The translations under genes and the position numbers were made by a program. Below, one piece after another: positions 40,058-49,655 of a stretch of 64,000 nt of DNA (positions are counted from its first letter, which is position 1; each line of letters opens with the position of its first letter). Source of the stretch: Gallaecimonas xiamenensis 3-C-1 (GTDB lineage: Bacteria > Pseudomonadota > Gammaproteobacteria > Enterobacterales > Gallaecimonadaceae); contig NZ_AMRI01000016.1 of the NCBI RefSeq assembly GCF_000299915.1, positions 38,923 through 102,922 of the forward strand, given 5' to 3'. The notes beneath the pieces are model-generated. The model was given only the letters and a program-made list of their open reading frames with translations, made no database searches and was not told the DNA's origin.

Positions 40058-41422
40058 ATGTTTGAGAATCTTTCCGACAGGCTGACACGCACCCTGAAGA
40101 CCATCAGTGGCCGTGGCCGCCTGACCGAAGACAACATCAAGGATACCCTGCGCGAAGTGCGTATGGCGCTCCTTGAGGCAGACGTCGCCCTGCCGGTGGT
40201 CCGTGATTTCGTGGCCAAGGTCAAGGAAAGGGCGCTGGGGGTAGAGGTCAGCAAGTCCCTGACCCCGGGCCAGGTCTTTATCAAAATCGTCCGTGACGAA
40301 CTTGAAGCGGCCATGGGTGAGGCCAACGAAGCCCTCAACCTGGCGGCCCAGCCGCCGGCCGTGGTGCTGATGGCCGGCCTGCAAGGTGCCGGTAAAACCA
40401 CTTCTGTTGCCAAGCTGGCCCGTTTCCTCAAAGAGCGCCACAAGAAAAAGGTGCTGGTGGTCAGTGCCGACGTCTACCGCCCGGCGGCCATCAAGCAGCT
40501 GGAAACCCTGGCCGGGGAAGTGGGGGTCAGTTTCCACCCCTCCGATGCTTCCCAGGATCCGGTCAGCATCGCCAAGGGCGCCATAGAAGCCGCCAAGAAA
40601 GGCTTCTATGACGTACTGCTGCTGGACACCGCCGGCCGCCTCCACGTCGACAGCGACATGATGGGCGAAATTCAGCGCCTGCACAGCGCCGTCAACCCGG
40701 TGGAAACCCTGTTCGTGGTGGACGCCATGACCGGCCAGGACGCCGCCAATACCGCCAAGGCTTTCCACGAGGCCCTGCCGCTGACCGGCGTTATCCTCAC
40801 CAAGGTGGACGGTGATGCCCGTGGCGGTGCCGCCTTGTCCATCCGTGCCATTACCGGCAAGCCCATCAAGTTCTTGGGTATGGGTGAGAAGACCGACGCC
40901 CTCGAGCCCTTCCACCCCGACCGGGTCGCCTCGCGCATCCTCGGCATGGGGGACGTGTTGTCCCTTATCGAGGAAGTAGAGCGCACCGTCGACAAGGAAA
41001 AGGCCACCAAGCTGGCCGAGAAGTTCAAGAAGGGCAAAGGCTTCGACCTGGAAGATTTTCGCGAACAGCTCGAACAGATGAACAACATGGGCGGCATGAT
41101 GGGCATGCTCACCAAGCTGCCCGGCATGGGCCAGATCTCCGAGCAGATCAAAGGCCAGATGGACGGCAAGATGACCAAGCGCCTGGGTGCCATCATCAGT
41201 TCCATGACTCCCCAGGAGCGCCGCCAGCCCAACGTCATCAAAGGTTCGCGCAAGCGCCGTATCGCTGCAGGTGCCGGTGTCGAAGTGCATGAAGTGAACA
41301 AGCTTTTGAAGCAGTTCGACCAGATGCAAAAGATGATGAAGAAGATGTCCGGCAAGGGCGGCATGGCCAAAATGATGCGCTCCATGAAGGGCATGATGCC
41401 CCCCGGCATGCCTAAATTCTGA
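40058..41422 (+). CDS. ffh: Signal recognition particle GTPase Ffh
   Basis: The protein part of the signal recognition particle, which delivers ribosomes making membrane proteins to FtsY. It has 454 residues (453 in E. coli). The N domain includes the [12 protein letters not shown] motif. The G domain has P-loop [15 protein letters not shown] (about 107-121), LDTAGRLH, and [13 protein letters not shown]. The C-terminal M domain (about 330-454) is strikingly methionine- and glycine-rich and binds 4.5S RNA and signal sequences. A terminator separates it from the rpsP operon. Confidence 0.97.
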   Translation: MFENLSDRLTRTLKTISGRGRLTEDNIKDTLREVRMALLEADVALPVVRDFVAKVKERALGVEVSKSLTPGQVFIKIVRDELEAAMGEANEALNLAAQPPAVVLMAGLQGAGKTTSVAKLARFLKERHKKKVLVVSADVYRPAAIKQLETLAGEVGVSFHPSDASQDPVSIAKGAIEAAKKGFYDVLLLDTAGRLHVDSDMMGEIQRLHSAVNPVETLFVVDAMTGQDAANTAKAFHEALPLTGVILTKVDGDARGGAALSIRAITGKPIKFLGMGEKTDALEPFHPDRVASRILGMGDVLSLIEEVERTVDKEKATKLAEKFKKGKGFDLEDFREQLEQMNNMGGMMGMLTKLPGMGQISEQIKGQMDGKMTKRLGAIISSMTPQERRQPNVIKGSRKRRIAAGAGVEVHEVNKLLKQFDQMQKMMKKMSGKGGMAKMMRSMKGMMPPGMPKF

Positions 41423-41434
41423 TAGCCCTTCCCC

Positions 41435-41457
41435 AAGGCGGCTCAGGCCGCCTTTTT
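41435..41457 (+). terminator. Intrinsic terminator after ffh
   Basis: AAGGCGGC (41435-41442) and GCCGCCTT (41447-41454) with a TCAG loop, followed by a T run. Confidence 0.88.
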
Positions 41458-41485
41458 GTTTCTGCCTCCCGCCCTGCGCCTTTTC

Positions 41486-41513
41486 TTGCAATAAAGTGCA
41501 ATCTGAGTAAAAT
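41486..41513 (+). promoter_or_regulatory. Candidate promoter of the rpsP operon
   Basis: TTGCAA (41486-41491) and TAAAAT (41508-41513) with a 16-base spacer, 64 bases before rpsP. Confidence 0.65.
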
Positions 41514-41577
41514 TGCCGGGCTTTACAGCATGGGCCCCCTGGGCCCGCCATTCACTTGTATCAACCAAGAGGACGGT

Positions 41578-41820
41578 ATGGTTACCATTCGTTTGGCACG
41601 TGGCGGCGCTAAAAAGCGTCCGTTCTATCAAGTTGTCGTTGCTGACAGCCGTTACTCCCGCGACGGGCGTTTCATCGAGCGCGTTGGCTTCTTCAACCCT
41701 ATCGCCCGTGGCCAGGAAGAGAAACTGCGCCTGGACGTGGACCGCATCAACCACTGGGTTTCCCAGGGTGCGTCCATGACCGATCGCGTCGCTCAGCTGG
41801 TCAAGAGCAACAAGGCTTAA
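41578..41820 (+). CDS. rpsP: 30S ribosomal protein S16
   Basis: An 80-residue protein (82 in E. coli) that binds 16S rRNA early in assembly of the 30S body. It starts [17 protein letters not shown] with an AAGAGGA ribosome site; earlier in-frame codons lie in the leader. It contains the S16 signature [21 protein letters not shown]. First gene of the conserved rpsP-rimM-trmD-rplS operon. Confidence 0.98.
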   Translation: MVTIRLARGGAKKRPFYQVVVADSRYSRDGRFIERVGFFNPIARGQEEKLRLDVDRINHWVSQGASMTDRVAQLVKSNKA

Positions 41821-41853
41821 TCGCCATCGTTTTTCGGTAGTAAAGGGCTTTTC

Positions 41854-42372
41854 ATGGAAAAGATCACTGTTGGCAAGCTCGGCGCCCCATACGGCATCCG
41901 TGGTTGGGTCAAGGTGCATTCCTTTACTGATGATCCGGAAGGCATTTTCTCCTACCAACCCTGGCTCTTGGGCCGCGACGGGCAATGGCAGGAGAAAGGC
42001 ATCGTCAAATGGCGACGCCACAACAAGGGCCTTGTAGTGCTCTTGGACCAAGTTACCGATCGCAACGGCGCGGAGCTCTTGAACGGCATGGACATCGCAG
42101 TCTCTGCCGACAAGCTGCCCGAGCTTGCTGAGGGCGACTTCTACTGGCGCGACCTGGAAGGTCTCCGGGTGGTGAACCTCGACGGCTACGATATGGGCCA
42201 AGTGGATCACCTGATGGAAACCGGCTCCAACGACGTGCTGGTGGTCAAGGCCAACAGCCGAGACAGTTTTGGTCAACGTGAACGATTGATCCCCTTCGTC
42301 ATGGATCAGTTCATTAAAAAGGTGGACACCGTTAATGGTGTCATCGAAGTGGACTGGGATCCCAGCTTCTGA
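41854..42372 (+). CDS. rimM: Ribosome maturation factor RimM
   Basis: A 172-residue protein (182 in E. coli) that binds S19 and helps mature the 30S head. The N-terminal RimM beta-barrel begins [19 protein letters not shown]. The C-terminal PRC-barrel includes [21 protein letters not shown] (quoted in part: FYWRDLEGL) and [14 protein letters not shown]. The stop shares a base with the trmD start (TGATG). Confidence 0.96.
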   Translation: MEKITVGKLGAPYGIRGWVKVHSFTDDPEGIFSYQPWLLGRDGQWQEKGIVKWRRHNKGLVVLLDQVTDRNGAELLNGMDIAVSADKLPELAEGDFYWRDLEGLRVVNLDGYDMGQVDHLMETGSNDVLVVKANSRDSFGQRERLIPFVMDQFIKKVDTVNGVIEVDWDPSF

Positions 42373-43118
42373 TGAAGCTGGCGGTTGTCACCCTGTTCCC
42401 CGACATGTTCCAGGCATTGACCGAGCATGGCGTCATGGGGCGGGCCATAGACAAGGGTTTATTGCGGCTTGAGTGCGTGAATCCCCGTGATTTCACCACC
42501 GACAAGCATCGCACCGTGGACGACAGGCCTTATGGCGGTGGTCCCGGCATGCTGATGAAGGTCGAGCCGCTACAAGACGCCATTGCTGCAGCCAAGGCCG
42601 CAGCAGGTGCGCAGGCTAAGGTGGTCTATCTTTCCCCCCAGGGGCGAAAGCTGGATCAACAAGGCGTCCGGGCCCTGGCCGAGGCACAAGCCTTGGTACT
42701 GGTGTGTGGCCGCTATGAAGGCATAGACGAGCGGGTTATCCAATCGCAGGTGGACGAAGAATGGTCCATCGGCGATTACGTCCTCTCGGGTGGGGAACTC
42801 CCCGCCATGGTACTGATTGACGCTGTCGCCCGGCTGGTGCCGGGGGTACTGGGTCATGACCAGTCTGCCGAGGAAGACTCCTTCGCGACGGGGCTGCTAG
42901 ACTGTCCCCATTACACGCGGCCGGAGATCCTGGGTGAGGCGGCGGTACCGGCCGTGCTTTTGAGCGGTGACCACGAAGCCATCCGCCGCTGGCGCTTAAA
43001 AGCGTCACTGGGGCGGACCTGGCTGAGGCGACCGGATCTGCTGGACAACCTAGCTCTGACTGACGAGCAGGAAAACCTTCTTGCTGAATTTATCCGCGAA
43101 CAAGCGGATCACAGTTAA
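42372..43118 (+). CDS. trmD: tRNA (guanine-37-N1)-methyltransferase
   Basis: A SPOUT-class enzyme that makes m1G37 next to the anticodon and prevents frameshifting. It has 248 residues (255 in E. coli). The trefoil-knot SAM site is formed by [21 protein letters not shown] and [22 protein letters not shown] near residue 54 is the family signature. Translation is coupled to rimM by overlap. Confidence 0.97.
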   Translation: MKLAVVTLFPDMFQALTEHGVMGRAIDKGLLRLECVNPRDFTTDKHRTVDDRPYGGGPGMLMKVEPLQDAIAAAKAAAGAQAKVVYLSPQGRKLDQQGVRALAEAQALVLVCGRYEGIDERVIQSQVDEEWSIGDYVLSGGELPAMVLIDAVARLVPGVLGHDQSAEEDSFATGLLDCPHYTRPEILGEAAVPAVLLSGDHEAIRRWRLKASLGRTWLRRPDLLDNLALTDEQENLLAEFIREQADHS

Positions 43119-43146
43119 GTCTCAGTTACACCTAGGGAATTAAATT

Positions 43147-43500
43147 ATGAGCAACATCATCAAGCAACTTGAAGACGAGCAGCTGAAACAAGACGTCCCC
43201 GCCTTTGCGCCGGGTGACACTGTTGTTGTTTCCGTCCGTGTTAAAGAAGGCGATAAAGAGCGTCTGCAGGCCTTTGAAGGCGTGGTTATCGCTAAGCGTA
43301 ACCGTGGTCTGCACTCCGCTTTCACCGTTCGTAAAATCTCCAACGGCGAAGGCGTTGAGCGCGTATTCCAGACCCACAGCCCCCTGATCGCCAAGATCGA
43401 GGTCAAGCGTCGTGGTGACGTACGTCGTGCCAAGCTGTACTACCTGCGCAGCCGTACCGGTAAGGCCGCACGTATCCGCGAGAAGCTGACCAGCAAGTAA
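43147..43500 (+). CDS. rplS: 50S ribosomal protein L19
   Basis: A 117-residue protein (115 in E. coli) at the 30S-50S interface. It contains [20 protein letters not shown] and the signature [20 protein letters not shown]. Last gene of the operon, followed by a strong intrinsic terminator. Confidence 0.98.
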   Translation: MSNIIKQLEDEQLKQDVPAFAPGDTVVVSVRVKEGDKERLQAFEGVVIAKRNRGLHSAFTVRKISNGEGVERVFQTHSPLIAKIEVKRRGDVRRAKLYYLRSRTGKAARIREKLTSK

Positions 43501-43521
43501 TGGTCGCTGTATAAAGCAAAT

Positions 43522-43551
43522 AAAAGCCCCGCCATCTGGCGGGGCTTTTTT
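43522..43551. terminator. Intrinsic terminator after rplS
   Basis: AAAAGCCCCGCC and GGCGGGGCTTTT form a 12-bp stem around ATCT with flanking A and T runs. It is probably bidirectional and also ends the convergent DUF1428 gene. Confidence 0.92.
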
Positions 43552-43915
43552 ATTGGCCCAATTGCACCGCCACCTCGAAGCCGCCCCAGAACATACGCTT
43601 GCCGTCAAAAGGAGGGGCGGACGGGTCCATCATCTGCGCCAGTCTGGGATCTGCCATAACCTTGGCATTGATGCTGTCCCTGGCCTGGCGGGATGCAAAG
43701 GTGATCCAGGCAAAAATCACCAGCTCCCCCTCCTGGCGCTTGATGGCCTGGGGGAAGGATGTCAGCTCACCGTCCTTGACGTCCTCTTCCACCGCTTCCA
43801 CGTAGCTCAGGGCCCCGTGTTCCATCCATACAGCACCCGCCTGGCGTGCCAGGGCCAGATATTGGTCCAACTTGCCCTTGGGTACCGGCACTACAAAACC
43901 GTCAACATATGCCAT
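43550..43915 (-). CDS. DUF1428 family protein (YbaA-like)
   Basis: A 121-residue protein with the DUF1428 pattern: start MAYVDGFVVPVPKGKLDQY, middle EGELVIFAWITFASR, and end DPSAPPFDGKRMFWGGFE. The fold is that of dimeric alpha-beta-barrel proteins, and no reaction is known. It stands alone between the rplS terminator and the FAN1-like gene, preceded by an AGGAGAAG ribosome site. Confidence 0.88.
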   Translation of the reverse strand: MAYVDGFVVPVPKGKLDQYLALARQAGAVWMEHGALSYVEAVEEDVKDGELTSFPQAIKRQEGELVIFAWITFASRQARDSINAKVMADPRLAQMMDPSAPPFDGKRMFWGGFEVAVQLGQ

Positions 43916-43995
43916 GACTCTTCTCCTGATAGAGAACCTGGGTTCCTTGGTTAGTCGACTGGCTCAGACCTTGTTCGACATGGCTGGCGAAAAAG

Positions 43996-45549
43996 TCAGT
44001 GTCTTTTCAGGTGTAGCACTTCGGCGGGGCAGCTAAGGCGCGACAGGGCCCTTAACCAGCGTTTTTGCCCCGGTTGCAGCCGGTCACCCGGACCCTTGAC
44101 CTCCACCAGCTTGTACTGGCCGCCGTCCAAAACCAACAGATCCGGAAAGCCGCTGCGGTGGTGGCGAAGGTCTTTTAGCAAAAAGCCAAACCAGGCCGCC
44201 AGCTGTTCCCCGGGGATGTGGCTGGCAAGGGCCAGGTGTGCTTGGGTCCAGAAGGGCCAGTGCACCAGATAATTGGCCAGGCCCTTCTTGGCGGCCAGGG
44301 TGGCCTGGGCCCGGGGCAGCCAGCCTTGGGCCACTTCGGCCAGCCGCGCGGCGATGGCCTCTTGGCGCCTTGCCACAAAGTCGGGGCCAAAAAGATCCGC
44401 CGGCCCCCGCTGGAAGGGGTGGAAAAAGGCCCCCGGCACCGGCGCAAAGATAATGTCCCAAAACAGCAGGCCAAAGAGGCCGGTGAGCAGCTGGTTTTCG
44501 CTGTGCATTCCGGCTTCGAAATAGCCAAGGGCCTTTTGCTCGACGCTGTCTTGGCCCTGGGGCAGGGCCAGGGTGCGCTCGGCAATGCTGCCAAGGGGCG
44601 CCAAAGGCCAGGGCTGGCCCAATTTGCGGGCCAGGCGCTGGCCGAAGCCTTCGATAAAGTCCTGCTCGCTGGCGTCCTGGGGCTGGGCCAGTAGCGGCTG
44701 CAAGGCCAACCAGGCGGCGTGATCCCCCTCGGTATTGGCCAGTAGCCGCACCGCCCTTTCCCGGGCCGGGGGCAGGGTCAGGCGCTGGTACCAGCCAAGG
44801 GCCTGGGCGCTCTCTCCCATCCTTTCCAGGCGCCGGGCCAGGGCTAAGGTCAGGCGTTGCCAGCGAAGATCCTTACCCTCTGGCCACTGGGCGCCCAAGG
44901 ACAGCAGCTCGTGGTCCTCACTCTTATCCAGGGTCTTGGCCAGTTCGCTCAGGTGGTAATGGCGTTCCAGATGAGCCCTGTCCCGGTAGAAGCGGATCTT
45001 GGGGTCCAGGGAGTAGGTCTCGTAGCGGACATGAGCCAGGGTGGTGGTAACGAACTCGCTGAGATCCTGATAGGCATTGCCAAAATAGAGCAGCAGGCAG
45101 CGGCGAAAAAAGCCCTCGTGCTCACTTTGCCAGAGCCGAAAGAGCAGCGGCGGCATGGGCAGTGCCTGGGCGGCGGCCAGCAGGTCCGGGCGCGCCAAGC
45201 GTTCATTCAAGGCAAAGAACCGAGCCAGGTCGGCCTTGGTCAGCAGCGCCAGGTGCTGGTGACTTGGGGTGGCCTCCTTGATAAAACCGGCCCCGGCCAG
45301 GCTGGTCAGGGCCAGGCCCAGGTCCAGTTCCGGATAGCGCAGTTTGTCTTCTCGAAAGCACTGGCCGCTTCGCCCCAAAAAGCGCACGTAAAGGGCGCGG
45401 CCGTCTTCGGGCAAGGCGGCAAAGCCGGCCAGCAGTTGCTGTTCGCCGGCAGTAAAAAGGTCGCCGTAGCGACCTTGTACCTGGGCCAGCAGCCCTTCGA
45501 AGTGACCCAGGTAGTAAGTGCCGGTCAGGGCGTCAGGGTCAGCTGCCAT
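43996..45549 (-). CDS. FAN1-like structure-specific nuclease with VRR-NUC domain
   Basis: A 517-residue protein. The last 80 residues form a VRR-NUC nuclease domain: RSGFPDLLVLDGGQYKLVEVKG carries the D...E-x-K metal-binding triad (quoted: GFPDLL and VEVKG), then GDRLQPGQKRWL. The long helical N-terminal part (SAP-like and TPR-like regions) matches bacterial FAN1, a 5-prime-flap endonuclease/exonuclease that unhooks interstrand crosslinks. Start ATG 45549 follows a CAGGAAA site and overlaps the acylase gene by 25 bases; a start 45 bases earlier is also open. The two genes are probably co-transcribed. Confidence 0.85.
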   Translation of the reverse strand: MAADPDALTGTYYLGHFEGLLAQVQGRYGDLFTAGEQQLLAGFAALPEDGRALYVRFLGRSGQCFREDKLRYPELDLGLALTSLAGAGFIKEATPSHQHLALLTKADLARFFALNERLARPDLLAAAQALPMPPLLFRLWQSEHEGFFRRCLLLYFGNAYQDLSEFVTTTLAHVRYETYSLDPKIRFYRDRAHLERHYHLSELAKTLDKSEDHELLSLGAQWPEGKDLRWQRLTLALARRLERMGESAQALGWYQRLTLPPARERAVRLLANTEGDHAAWLALQPLLAQPQDASEQDFIEGFGQRLARKLGQPWPLAPLGSIAERTLALPQGQDSVEQKALGYFEAGMHSENQLLTGLFGLLFWDIIFAPVPGAFFHPFQRGPADLFGPDFVARRQEAIAARLAEVAQGWLPRAQATLAAKKGLANYLVHWPFWTQAHLALASHIPGEQLAAWFGFLLKDLRHHRSGFPDLLVLDGGQYKLVEVKGPGDRLQPGQKRWLRALSRLSCPAEVLHLKRH

Positions 45550-47822
45550 CGGCTTTCCTGGGGCATCAGCGGCTGGGGCTGGCCGTCTTGCCAAGCCTGG
45601 TGGCCCTTGAGGTAATAGGGGCTTAAGGGGTGGCCGCTCTGGCCGCCCGGTACCACCAGTATGCCCCTGTCTTCCTGGCCTGGGGTGACCACCAGCCGCT
45701 CCGAGGCGCCGAAGGCGGGGCCCGTTACATGCACCGCGAAGCCGTCACCGGACTGGGGCACCACAGGGGCGTCCAGGTAGCGGCCCAGCCAGCCGGGCAG
45801 GGCGCTGGACAGAGGATGGCGAATGGCGCTTTGGTGGCGACTGCCCCAGGTGGGCCAGCCGGCTTCGGCGGTTTTGGCTACCTGGCGGGCGGTCTGCTCG
45901 GTAAGCAGGGCTTCCCAGCTGTCGTAGTTGGCGGGCAGCATGGCCTGGGGTTTTTCGGTGATCATCTGGCGCAGGGGATATTCCCACTGGTTGTCGATGC
46001 TGCGGGTATTAAAGCCGGGCAGGGACTGCTGCAATTCCAGGAAGGGGGCGAACAGTATGGCGAGCATGGACTGGCGATAGTCGCGGATCAGCCCAAAGGC
46101 CTGGGAGCCGGCCGAGGCGGTGCCGTCCCAGGCTTCCACCAGGCGCCGGGCTTTGACGAAGTCCGGGGAGGGGGGCATCTGGGCCAGTTCGTTGCTCAGC
46201 AGCTTGGCCCAGAAGTCGTAAATGGGCACCTTGTTGTCGTATTGCAGGGCGAAGAAGCCTTTCTCGTCCCAGAGGTTCTGGCTGCGAAGGGCGTCTCGGA
46301 TGCGGCCGGCCCGTTCGCCAAGGGCATAACCGCCGTCACCGATACGGCTTAGCTCGGCGCCCCCCAGCATCCGCTGGTTGGCACTCCAGATCCGCCCACC
46401 GGGGGGATTGATCCTCACCGGGTAGGCGCTGGGGGGCAGGCGGTCTTGCCAGGCGAGGCCCGGCTGGCTCATGTCCACCGGCGCCATGCCTTCGTAGCCT
46501 TGGCGCTGGGGAATGGGTCCGGCCAGGGTCCAGCCCAGGTTACCCCGGGTGTCAACCACCACCAGGTTCTGGGTGGGGATCCCCAGTGAGGGGGCAAGGG
46601 CGGTGGCACAGGCCACGTCGGGGCAATGGACCATCTGCATCAGCTTGAGGTTGACCCCGCCCTTACGGTGGGCCTCCCAAAGCTGGGCATAGGGGCGGCC
46701 GTCGGGCAGCTCGCCCATGATCGGGCCCCACTGGGTGTCGTTGACCACCAGGGTTTGGCTCTTGCCGCTGGCACTCAGTACCGTCTCGTTGTAACGCACC
46801 AGGGGTTTGGGGCCCTCCTGGGTCTGGTAGCTGTAGACGTCCACTGGCTTGACGGCCACCAGGTCGGAAAAGTCCCCATAAGAATTGGTAAAGCCCCAGG
46901 CGATATGGCCGTTGGAACCCACCACCAGGGCCGGAGCCCCGGGCAGGGTAAGCCCCACTTGCAGCTGGTCACCTACTTTGGCGGCCATGCGGTACCAGAT
47001 ATTGGGCAGGCGCAGCCCCAGGTGCATGTCGGAAGCCAGCAGGCCGGCGCCGTCATTGGTAAAGCGCCCGGCTACGGCCCAGGCGTTGGAGCCGGGGGCC
47101 TCTTCTGCTGCGGGCTGGGCGGCCAACTGGCCGTCGAGTGCCGGCAGGGGGTCATTGGGGATCTCGGCGGCCTGGGGGAAGGTGCTGTCCAAGGCCGCGT
47201 CCAGACGGCCGCCGAAAGGGAAATAGAAGCGGCGCTGCTCGGGGCTCAGGCGTTTGTCCAGGGCCGCCAGGCTCCATTCACGCTGGCCGGCGTCCCCTTG
47301 CAGGTCCAGATACATGGCGTAGATCACCAAGAGGCTGTCTTCGGCGTGCCAAGGCTTGGGCTTTTGCCGCAGCAGCCAATACTCGAAGGGCCGGGCAAAG
47401 AGATCGTTAAGGCCCAGGTTGACGCCGGCGCTGTAGGCCGCCAATACGGCCCTTTCCTGGGGGCTTAGCGCAGCCAGTTCGGCCTCGGCCCTTGCCCTGA
47501 AACGATGGCGGCGAATATCCAGGTCGTGGTCCAGTCCCTTGTCGCCGATAAGGGCCGCCACTTCCCCGGCGGCAACCCGGCGCAGCAGGTCCATCTGGAA
47601 GAACCGTTCCTGGCCGTGCAGGTAGCCAAGGGTCCTGGCGAGATCCAAGTCGTTCTGAGCCAGGATCAGGGGCACCCCCCGCTGGTCACGGCTGACCGAC
47701 ACTTGATGGTTGAGCCCGGCCACTTTGACCTGCCCTTCCAGGGTTGGCGTGTTGAGGTACAGCACTACCAGAGGGGAGAGGGCCAGGGCCGTTAAAAAGA
47801 GTGCGCCGATCCGCCATTTCAC
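45525..47822 (-). CDS. Penicillin acylase family Ntn-hydrolase
   Basis: A 765-residue precursor. The N-terminus has a signal peptide or anchor (about 4-22, IGALFLTALALSPLVVLYL). The alpha chain starts VSRDQRGVPLILAQ. The self-cleavage site is at Gly244-Ser245 in EEAPGSNAWAVAG, which makes Ser245 the N-terminal nucleophile of the beta chain. DMHLGLRLPNIWY and GSNGHIAWGFTNSYGD follow as in the family. Members hydrolyse acyl amides, including penicillin G, cephalosporins and acyl-homoserine lactones; the substrate cannot be read from sequence. A quorum-quenching role (PvdQ/QuiP-like) is possible. It overlaps the FAN1-like gene downstream. Confidence 0.9.
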   Translation of the reverse strand: MKWRIGALFLTALALSPLVVLYLNTPTLEGQVKVAGLNHQVSVSRDQRGVPLILAQNDLDLARTLGYLHGQERFFQMDLLRRVAAGEVAALIGDKGLDHDLDIRRHRFRARAEAELAALSPQERAVLAAYSAGVNLGLNDLFARPFEYWLLRQKPKPWHAEDSLLVIYAMYLDLQGDAGQREWSLAALDKRLSPEQRRFYFPFGGRLDAALDSTFPQAAEIPNDPLPALDGQLAAQPAAEEAPGSNAWAVAGRFTNDGAGLLASDMHLGLRLPNIWYRMAAKVGDQLQVGLTLPGAPALVVGSNGHIAWGFTNSYGDFSDLVAVKPVDVYSYQTQEGPKPLVRYNETVLSASGKSQTLVVNDTQWGPIMGELPDGRPYAQLWEAHRKGGVNLKLMQMVHCPDVACATALAPSLGIPTQNLVVVDTRGNLGWTLAGPIPQRQGYEGMAPVDMSQPGLAWQDRLPPSAYPVRINPPGGRIWSANQRMLGGAELSRIGDGGYALGERAGRIRDALRSQNLWDEKGFFALQYDNKVPIYDFWAKLLSNELAQMPPSPDFVKARRLVEAWDGTASAGSQAFGLIRDYRQSMLAILFAPFLELQQSLPGFNTRSIDNQWEYPLRQMITEKPQAMLPANYDSWEALLTEQTARQVAKTAEAGWPTWGSRHQSAIRHPLSSALPGWLGRYLDAPVVPQSGDGFAVHVTGPAFGASERLVVTPGQEDRGILVVPGGQSGHPLSPYYLKGHQAWQDGQPQPLMPQESRWQLTLTP

Positions 47823-47946
47823 GATATTTTCCTTGCCGTTTCAGGCCAGTTCATCAGAATACTGTGGTCAACGATACAAACAAGGCCGGGGTTTTGGCCA
47901 GCATCTTGATAACAGCAGCATAAAGACTGCAATAAGGGAGAGACAG

Positions 47947-49653
47947 ATGATGTCGCAGCAGGCGTTAAGCTTCTGCGCCTTGGGCCTGTGTTTGGTGTTT
48001 TTCGTTCTCTGGCTGGCCGGGCTATGGCGAAACCGGACCCTGCAACGGCAGAACGACCGCCTGGCGGCCCGCGCCAAGGTGCGCGACGAACTGGCACAGC
48101 AGGCCCGTAGCGGCTGGCTCTGCCTCACCCCCGAGCTGGACATCCATTGGGCCAGCCCTTCCCTGGCCGTACTGTTCGACAAGGTGGCGTCAGCCAAAGG
48201 CAGCCACCTCTCCGTATTGGACGCCCCCTGGCCCTTGGCCGCCTTGCGGGGCTGGCGTGACGGCAAGAGCCCCTATTTCCAACAGCAGATCCCCGGCTTT
48301 GCGCTGCACGGTTACCGCCGTGACGGCCAGCTTTGGCTGCACATCGCCTGCCAGCAAGGGACCCAGCGCCAGGTTCGCCAGCTGCGCCAGCAGTTGCAAA
48401 AAGACGGCCTGACCGGCCTGCTCAACCGTCAGGGCTTTATCCTCAAATTGGTGGCGGACGGCTTTAACGACGGTGCCTTGGCCCAGTTGAACCTGCAACG
48501 CTTTCGCATGCTCAACGACACCCTGGGCCTGGATGCCGGTGACGAACTGCTCAGGAACCTGGGGGAACTGGTGCAAGGAGCACTGCACCACGGCGAATTT
48601 GCCGCCCGCCCCGACGGCGACACCTTCTGGATCCGTTTTGCAGAAGGCAGCAACTGGGAGCAGCGCCTGGAAGCGCTGCTTAAGGTATTGCAAGGCACCA
48701 TCAGCCAAGTCTGCCAGGACGGCTTCCCGCTGGGGCTCAAGGCCGGGGTCTGCCTGGCCGAAGCCGGCCTTGACACCTGGGAGTCCATCCGCCGCGCCGA
48801 TCTGGCCTGCCATCTGCCGTCCGATCTGCCTTGGGTGCGTTTTAGCGCCGAGCATCCGCTGCTGGTGGAGCGCCACCAGGCCTCAAAGTTGGCCAAGACG
48901 GTCAGCCAGGCCATCCAGGACGGCAACTTCCTATTGTTCTACCAACCCCTGCAACCCCTTAAACCCCAGCACGGGCCCTTGCGGGCAGAGGTACTGGTGC
49001 GGATGCTGGGCGAGCAGGGCGAGATGCTGAGCCCGGGCCGCTTCCTGGCGGCCACCGAACATTTCCAGCTCACCTCCCGCCTGGACCGCTGGGTGATCAA
49101 AGCGGTGATCGACTGGCTGGGGCGCCACCCCCAACTGCACGACCAACTGGTGCTGGCGGTGAACCTCAGCGGCCAGAGCCTGTCGGACAGCCGCTTTGCC
49201 CTGACCATTCGCCACTGGCTGCGCTCGGCCGGGGTGCCGGCCAAGACCTTGTGTATCGAGATCACCGAATCGGTGGCCATCGATAACCTCAAGGAGGCGC
49301 GCCGCTTTATGGCTGCCTTGCAAGAAGAAGGGGTGCGCTTTGCCCTGGATGACTTCGGCAGCGGCTTTTCGTCCTTCCGCTACCTGCAGGTGTTGCCGGT
49401 GGACTACGTGAAGATAGACGGCAGCCTTATTCAAGACCTGCTGCGTAGCCGCCGGGACAGGGCCATAGTGCGGGGCATTGCGTCTGTGTGCAGAGGATTG
49501 TCGTTGCCAGTGGTGGCGGAGTTTGTGGATAAGCCAGAACTGCTGGCGTATGTCAGGCGGTTGGGGCTGGACTATGCACAGGGCAACCTTATCGGTCGCC
49601 CTTCTCGCTTGGACTTGCTGCCCCTGGAGTGGCAGGAGCAGCAGGAGGCTTGA
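47947..49653 (+). CDS. Degenerate GGDEF plus EAL-domain protein
   Basis: A 568-residue protein with one N-terminal membrane segment (about 6-25, LSFCALGLCLVFFVLWLAGL), a PAS-like stretch to about 150, a GGDEF domain and an EAL domain. The GGDEF signature is broken (RPDGDTFWIRF, DGDTF in place of GGDEF), so cyclase activity is unlikely. The EAL domain has EVLVR in place of EALxR but keeps NLSGQSL, EITES, LDDFGSG and VKIDGSL, and ends with AEFVD and AQGNLIGRP. Most metal ligands are therefore present and c-di-GMP phosphodiesterase activity is plausible. ATG 47947 and the next codon ATG are equivalent starts after GGGAGAG. Confidence 0.87.
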   Translation: MMSQQALSFCALGLCLVFFVLWLAGLWRNRTLQRQNDRLAARAKVRDELAQQARSGWLCLTPELDIHWASPSLAVLFDKVASAKGSHLSVLDAPWPLAALRGWRDGKSPYFQQQIPGFALHGYRRDGQLWLHIACQQGTQRQVRQLRQQLQKDGLTGLLNRQGFILKLVADGFNDGALAQLNLQRFRMLNDTLGLDAGDELLRNLGELVQGALHHGEFAARPDGDTFWIRFAEGSNWEQRLEALLKVLQGTISQVCQDGFPLGLKAGVCLAEAGLDTWESIRRADLACHLPSDLPWVRFSAEHPLLVERHQASKLAKTVSQAIQDGNFLLFYQPLQPLKPQHGPLRAEVLVRMLGEQGEMLSPGRFLAATEHFQLTSRLDRWVIKAVIDWLGRHPQLHDQLVLAVNLSGQSLSDSRFALTIRHWLRSAGVPAKTLCIEITESVAIDNLKEARRFMAALQEEGVRFALDDFGSGFSSFRYLQVLPVDYVKIDGSLIQDLLRSRRDRAIVRGIASVCRGLSLPVVAEFVDKPELLAYVRRLGLDYAQGNLIGRPSRLDLLPLEWQEQQEA

Positions 49654-49655
49654 GC

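Noticed and set aside
39296..41551. 751-codon minus-strand frame across ffh
   Set aside because: Antisense to ffh and out of frame with ypjD; histidine/glycine-rich with no recognisable domain.
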